Assembly (NCBI GenBank): GCA_029938265.1
Contig: JAOZVI010000007.1
Span: 1 to 40,333 of the forward strand
Direction of reading: 5' to 3'
Length of the DNA: 40,333 nucleotides
Source of the DNA: Flavobacteriaceae bacterium
GTDB taxonomy: Bacteria; Bacteroidota; Bacteroidia; Flavobacteriales; Flavobacteriaceae
Shown here in pieces: positions 38,154 through 40,333 of the stretch. Position numbers and translations under genes: made by a program. The notes under the pieces are model-generated. The model ran no database searches. It had not been told where the DNA came from and was given only the letters and a program-made list of their open reading frames with translations. Position 1 is the first letter of the stretch. Each line of letters starts with the position of its first letter.

Positions 38154-39161
38154 ATGAAATTAATTAAAATAAAATCCAAAGTTTATATAGCATTATCGTT
38201 TCTTTTTGGAGTAATTGCAGTAGGTACTTTTGGCTACATAATAATTTCAGGTTACAGTTTTGTAGATGCCCTTTATATGACCATAATAACGATTTCTACT
38301 GTTGGTTTTAAAGAAGTAGTACCTTTGGATATCAATTCAAAAATATTTACAATATTTTTGATTTTATTGAGTGTTAGTGTTTATGGATATGTAATTTCGG
38401 TTTTAACCGAATATATTTCAAATAACAAACTTTTTGAAGAACTTAAATTTAAAAAAGTGCAAAACAAAATTGATAAACTTTCCAATCACATAATTGTTTG
38501 TGGGTATGGAAGAAACGGAAAACAGGCAACTGAAAGGTTAAAAAGATATGATAAAGTATGTGTTGTTGTTGAAAGCGATACTGAATTGATAGATCAAATA
38601 ATGCTCGACAATAAATTATTGTGGGTTAAAGGAGATGCAACAAATGATGAAGTTTTGAAAAGAGCAGGTATTGATAAAGCAGAAAGCCTAATTACTACTT
38701 TACCTTCCGATGCCAATAATTTATACGTAGTGCTTTCTGCCCGACAGTTAAATAAAAATTGCAAAATTATCAGTAGAGCCTCAAACGATTCATCCTACAG
38801 TAAATTAAAGATTGCCGGAGCAGATAATGTGATTATGCCTGATAAACTGGGAGGGGAGCATATGGCATCGTTGGTAGTAACACCTGACATTATTGAATTT
38901 ATTGATAGATTATCAATTGAAGGAGAAAGTTCAAATAATATTGAAGAGTTGATCATAGAAAATCTTCCGGAAGAATTTAAAAATAAATCAATTCTCGAAT
39001 TAAATTTAAGAAGAAAGACTGGATGTAATGTAATTGGATTTAAAACACCAGATAAGGAGTATATTATTAATCCTGATGCAAGTACTAGATTAGTTCCCAA
39101 TTCAAAACTAATTGTTATTGGTAAACCGGAACAAATTGAATTATTACATCAACTTTTTTAA
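38154..39161 (+). CDS. Two-TM potassium channel with cytoplasmic RCK (TrkA-N/TrkA-C) domain
   Basis: Pore region 'ALYMTIITISTVGFKEVVPLD'; Rossmann 'HIIVCGYGRNGKQATERLK'; 'VKGDATNDEVLKRAGIDKAESLITTLPSDANNLYVVLSAR'. Confidence 0.93.
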   Translation: MKLIKIKSKVYIALSFLFGVIAVGTFGYIIISGYSFVDALYMTIITISTVGFKEVVPLDINSKIFTIFLILLSVSVYGYVISVLTEYISNNKLFEELKFKKVQNKIDKLSNHIIVCGYGRNGKQATERLKRYDKVCVVVESDTELIDQIMLDNKLLWVKGDATNDEVLKRAGIDKAESLITTLPSDANNLYVVLSARQLNKNCKIISRASNDSSYSKLKIAGADNVIMPDKLGGEHMASLVVTPDIIEFIDRLSIEGESSNNIEELIIENLPEEFKNKSILELNLRRKTGCNVIGFKTPDKEYIINPDASTRLVPNSKLIVIGKPEQIELLHQLF

Positions 39162-39176
39162 TAGAGATAACTTTTA

Positions 39177-40082
39177 ATGAAAAGAATTATAATTACGGGT
39201 AGCAATGGTTTGCTCGGTCAAAAATTAATAAAACTTTTAGTTAAAAAGAATACCTATAATATATATGGTATATCAAAAGATAAAAATTGCTTAAATGATA
39301 AAAGGGGCTACACTTTTATTAATTTAGATATTACTGATCCTAATGCATTAAGTGAACTTATTGAAAAGATCAATCCCTGCTTTATTATACATACGGCAGC
39401 AATGACCAATGTTGATACCTGCGAATTACACAAAAAAGAATGTGATATAATTAATGTTGATGCGGTTAGAACTTTAGTTGAAAGTTGTAAAAAAAATGAT
39501 ATTCATTTAATTCACTTATCTACCGATTTTATTTTTGACGGAAAAAAAGGTTTTTATAAAGAAGATGATATTCCAAACCCTGTTAATTATTATGGTTTAT
39601 CAAAATTGAGGTCAGAGAGAATTATCATCGACTCGAATATTAAACATACAATAATAAGGACAATTTTAGTTTATGGTTTAACCGATGATAATAAAAATAA
39701 TATTGTTTTATGGATTAAGAATTCAATTGAAAATAAACAACAGATCAATTTGGTTACAGATCAGTTACGGATGCCTACATTGGTAGATGATTTGGCACAA
39801 GCTTGCATTTATGCGCTGAAAAATAATATTGAAGGTACATATAACGTGTCAAGTGATCAACTCATAAGTATTTATGAATTGGCTGTTGAGGTTGCCAAAG
39901 CATTTGATTTAGACAAATCTTTTATCAATCCTATACCAACTTCTAGCTTAGATCAGCCAGCTAAACGCCCTCCAATAACCGGATTTGATTTAACAAGGTC
40001 AATTAATGAATTAAAATTACCTTCTTTTTCTTTTTCTGAAAGATTGCAAGTATTTAAAAATCAATTAGAAAGCCTTGATTAA
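39177..40082 (+). CDS. RmlD-like SDR sugar nucleotide reductase
   Basis: 'MKRIIITGSNGLLGQKLIKLL', 'IIHTAAMTNVDTCELHKKECDIINVDAVRTLVESCKKNDIHLIHLSTDFIFDG', YxxxK 'YYGLSKLRSE'. Confidence 0.9.
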   Translation: MKRIIITGSNGLLGQKLIKLLVKKNTYNIYGISKDKNCLNDKRGYTFINLDITDPNALSELIEKINPCFIIHTAAMTNVDTCELHKKECDIINVDAVRTLVESCKKNDIHLIHLSTDFIFDGKKGFYKEDDIPNPVNYYGLSKLRSERIIIDSNIKHTIIRTILVYGLTDDNKNNIVLWIKNSIENKQQINLVTDQLRMPTLVDDLAQACIYALKNNIEGTYNVSSDQLISIYELAVEVAKAFDLDKSFINPIPTSSLDQPAKRPPITGFDLTRSINELKLPSFSFSERLQVFKNQLESLD

Positions 40083-40252
40083 ATATTACAGCATTTATAG
40101 TATATCAATTTGTTAATAACTTTGATGCTAAAGTTCTTTTGTAATATCAAGTTTTATTTTAAATTTGCTGTCCCAAAATTATGGGAATTTTTAGTATAAT
40201 ATATCACTGGAAATAATACTTTAAAAATAAATAAATTTTTCTTTAAAAAGTA

Positions 40253-40282
40253 TTGTTAGTTAAAAAAACTGTTTTATATTTG
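40253..40282 (+). promoter_or_regulatory. Consensus Bacteroidota promoter (-33 TTG, 19-bp spacer, -7 TATATTTG) firing rightward off the window edge
   Basis: TTG 40253-40255; TATATTTG 40275-40282; followed by a GC-richer stretch 'GCACCCGCTTAGAATTGGAGAGGG'. Confidence 0.7.
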
Positions 40283-40333
40283 CACCCGCTTAGAATTGGA
40301 GAGGGATAATATGGGTTGAGATAAGTGGATTTA

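Noticed and set aside
1-40333. CRISPR array, prophage, insertion sequence or defence island
   Set aside because: No spaced direct repeats, transposase, integrase or phage structural ORFs among the translated frames; gene content is core-genome-like.

Overview
AT-rich chromosomal window that reads as Bacteroidota, probably Flavobacteriia. The lineage call rests on gene content, a DnaX lacking the Cys4 zinc module, and TAnnTTTG-type -7 promoter motifs. About 31 protein-coding genes can be supported, almost all ordinary housekeeping or envelope functions: SulP transporter (5'-truncated by the window), M14 peptidase, CoaD, Ddl, two MacB/FtsX-type permeases plus a MacA/HlyD adaptor, PASTA protein, RluD-type pseudouridine synthase, CAT-like acetyltransferase, YaaA, GHL10-type hydrolase, CPA2 antiporter, DnaX, acyl-CoA synthetase, PheT, PyrD, two different L,D-transpeptidases, a frameshifted GNAT gene, a four-subunit 2-oxoacid:ferredoxin oxidoreductase (VOR-like), fused E1 alpha/beta 2-oxoacid dehydrogenase, a degenerate M1-like/beta-barrel protein, LOG-family protein, UvrA, PspC-domain protein, K+ channel with RCK domain, and an RmlD-like reductase. 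I see no phage, transposon, CRISPR, tRNA or rRNA gene, and no convincing new defence-type system. Items most worth a second look: (1) an A10G slippery run in dnaX where a -1 shift gives one codon and then UGA, closely paralleling E. coli tau/gamma frameshifting; (2) an M1-aminopeptidase-like protein without HEXXH fused to a probable outer-membrane barrel; (3) a frameshifted GNAT gene whose two halves can be rejoined; (4) an unannotated 54-aa two-helix membrane ORF with a GTG start; (5) ferredoxin-type and NAD-type branched-chain 2-oxoacid enzymes side by side; (6) an ABC permease/adaptor cassette with no ATPase; (7) a four-segment alternating inverted repeat between uvrA and the pspC-domain gene.
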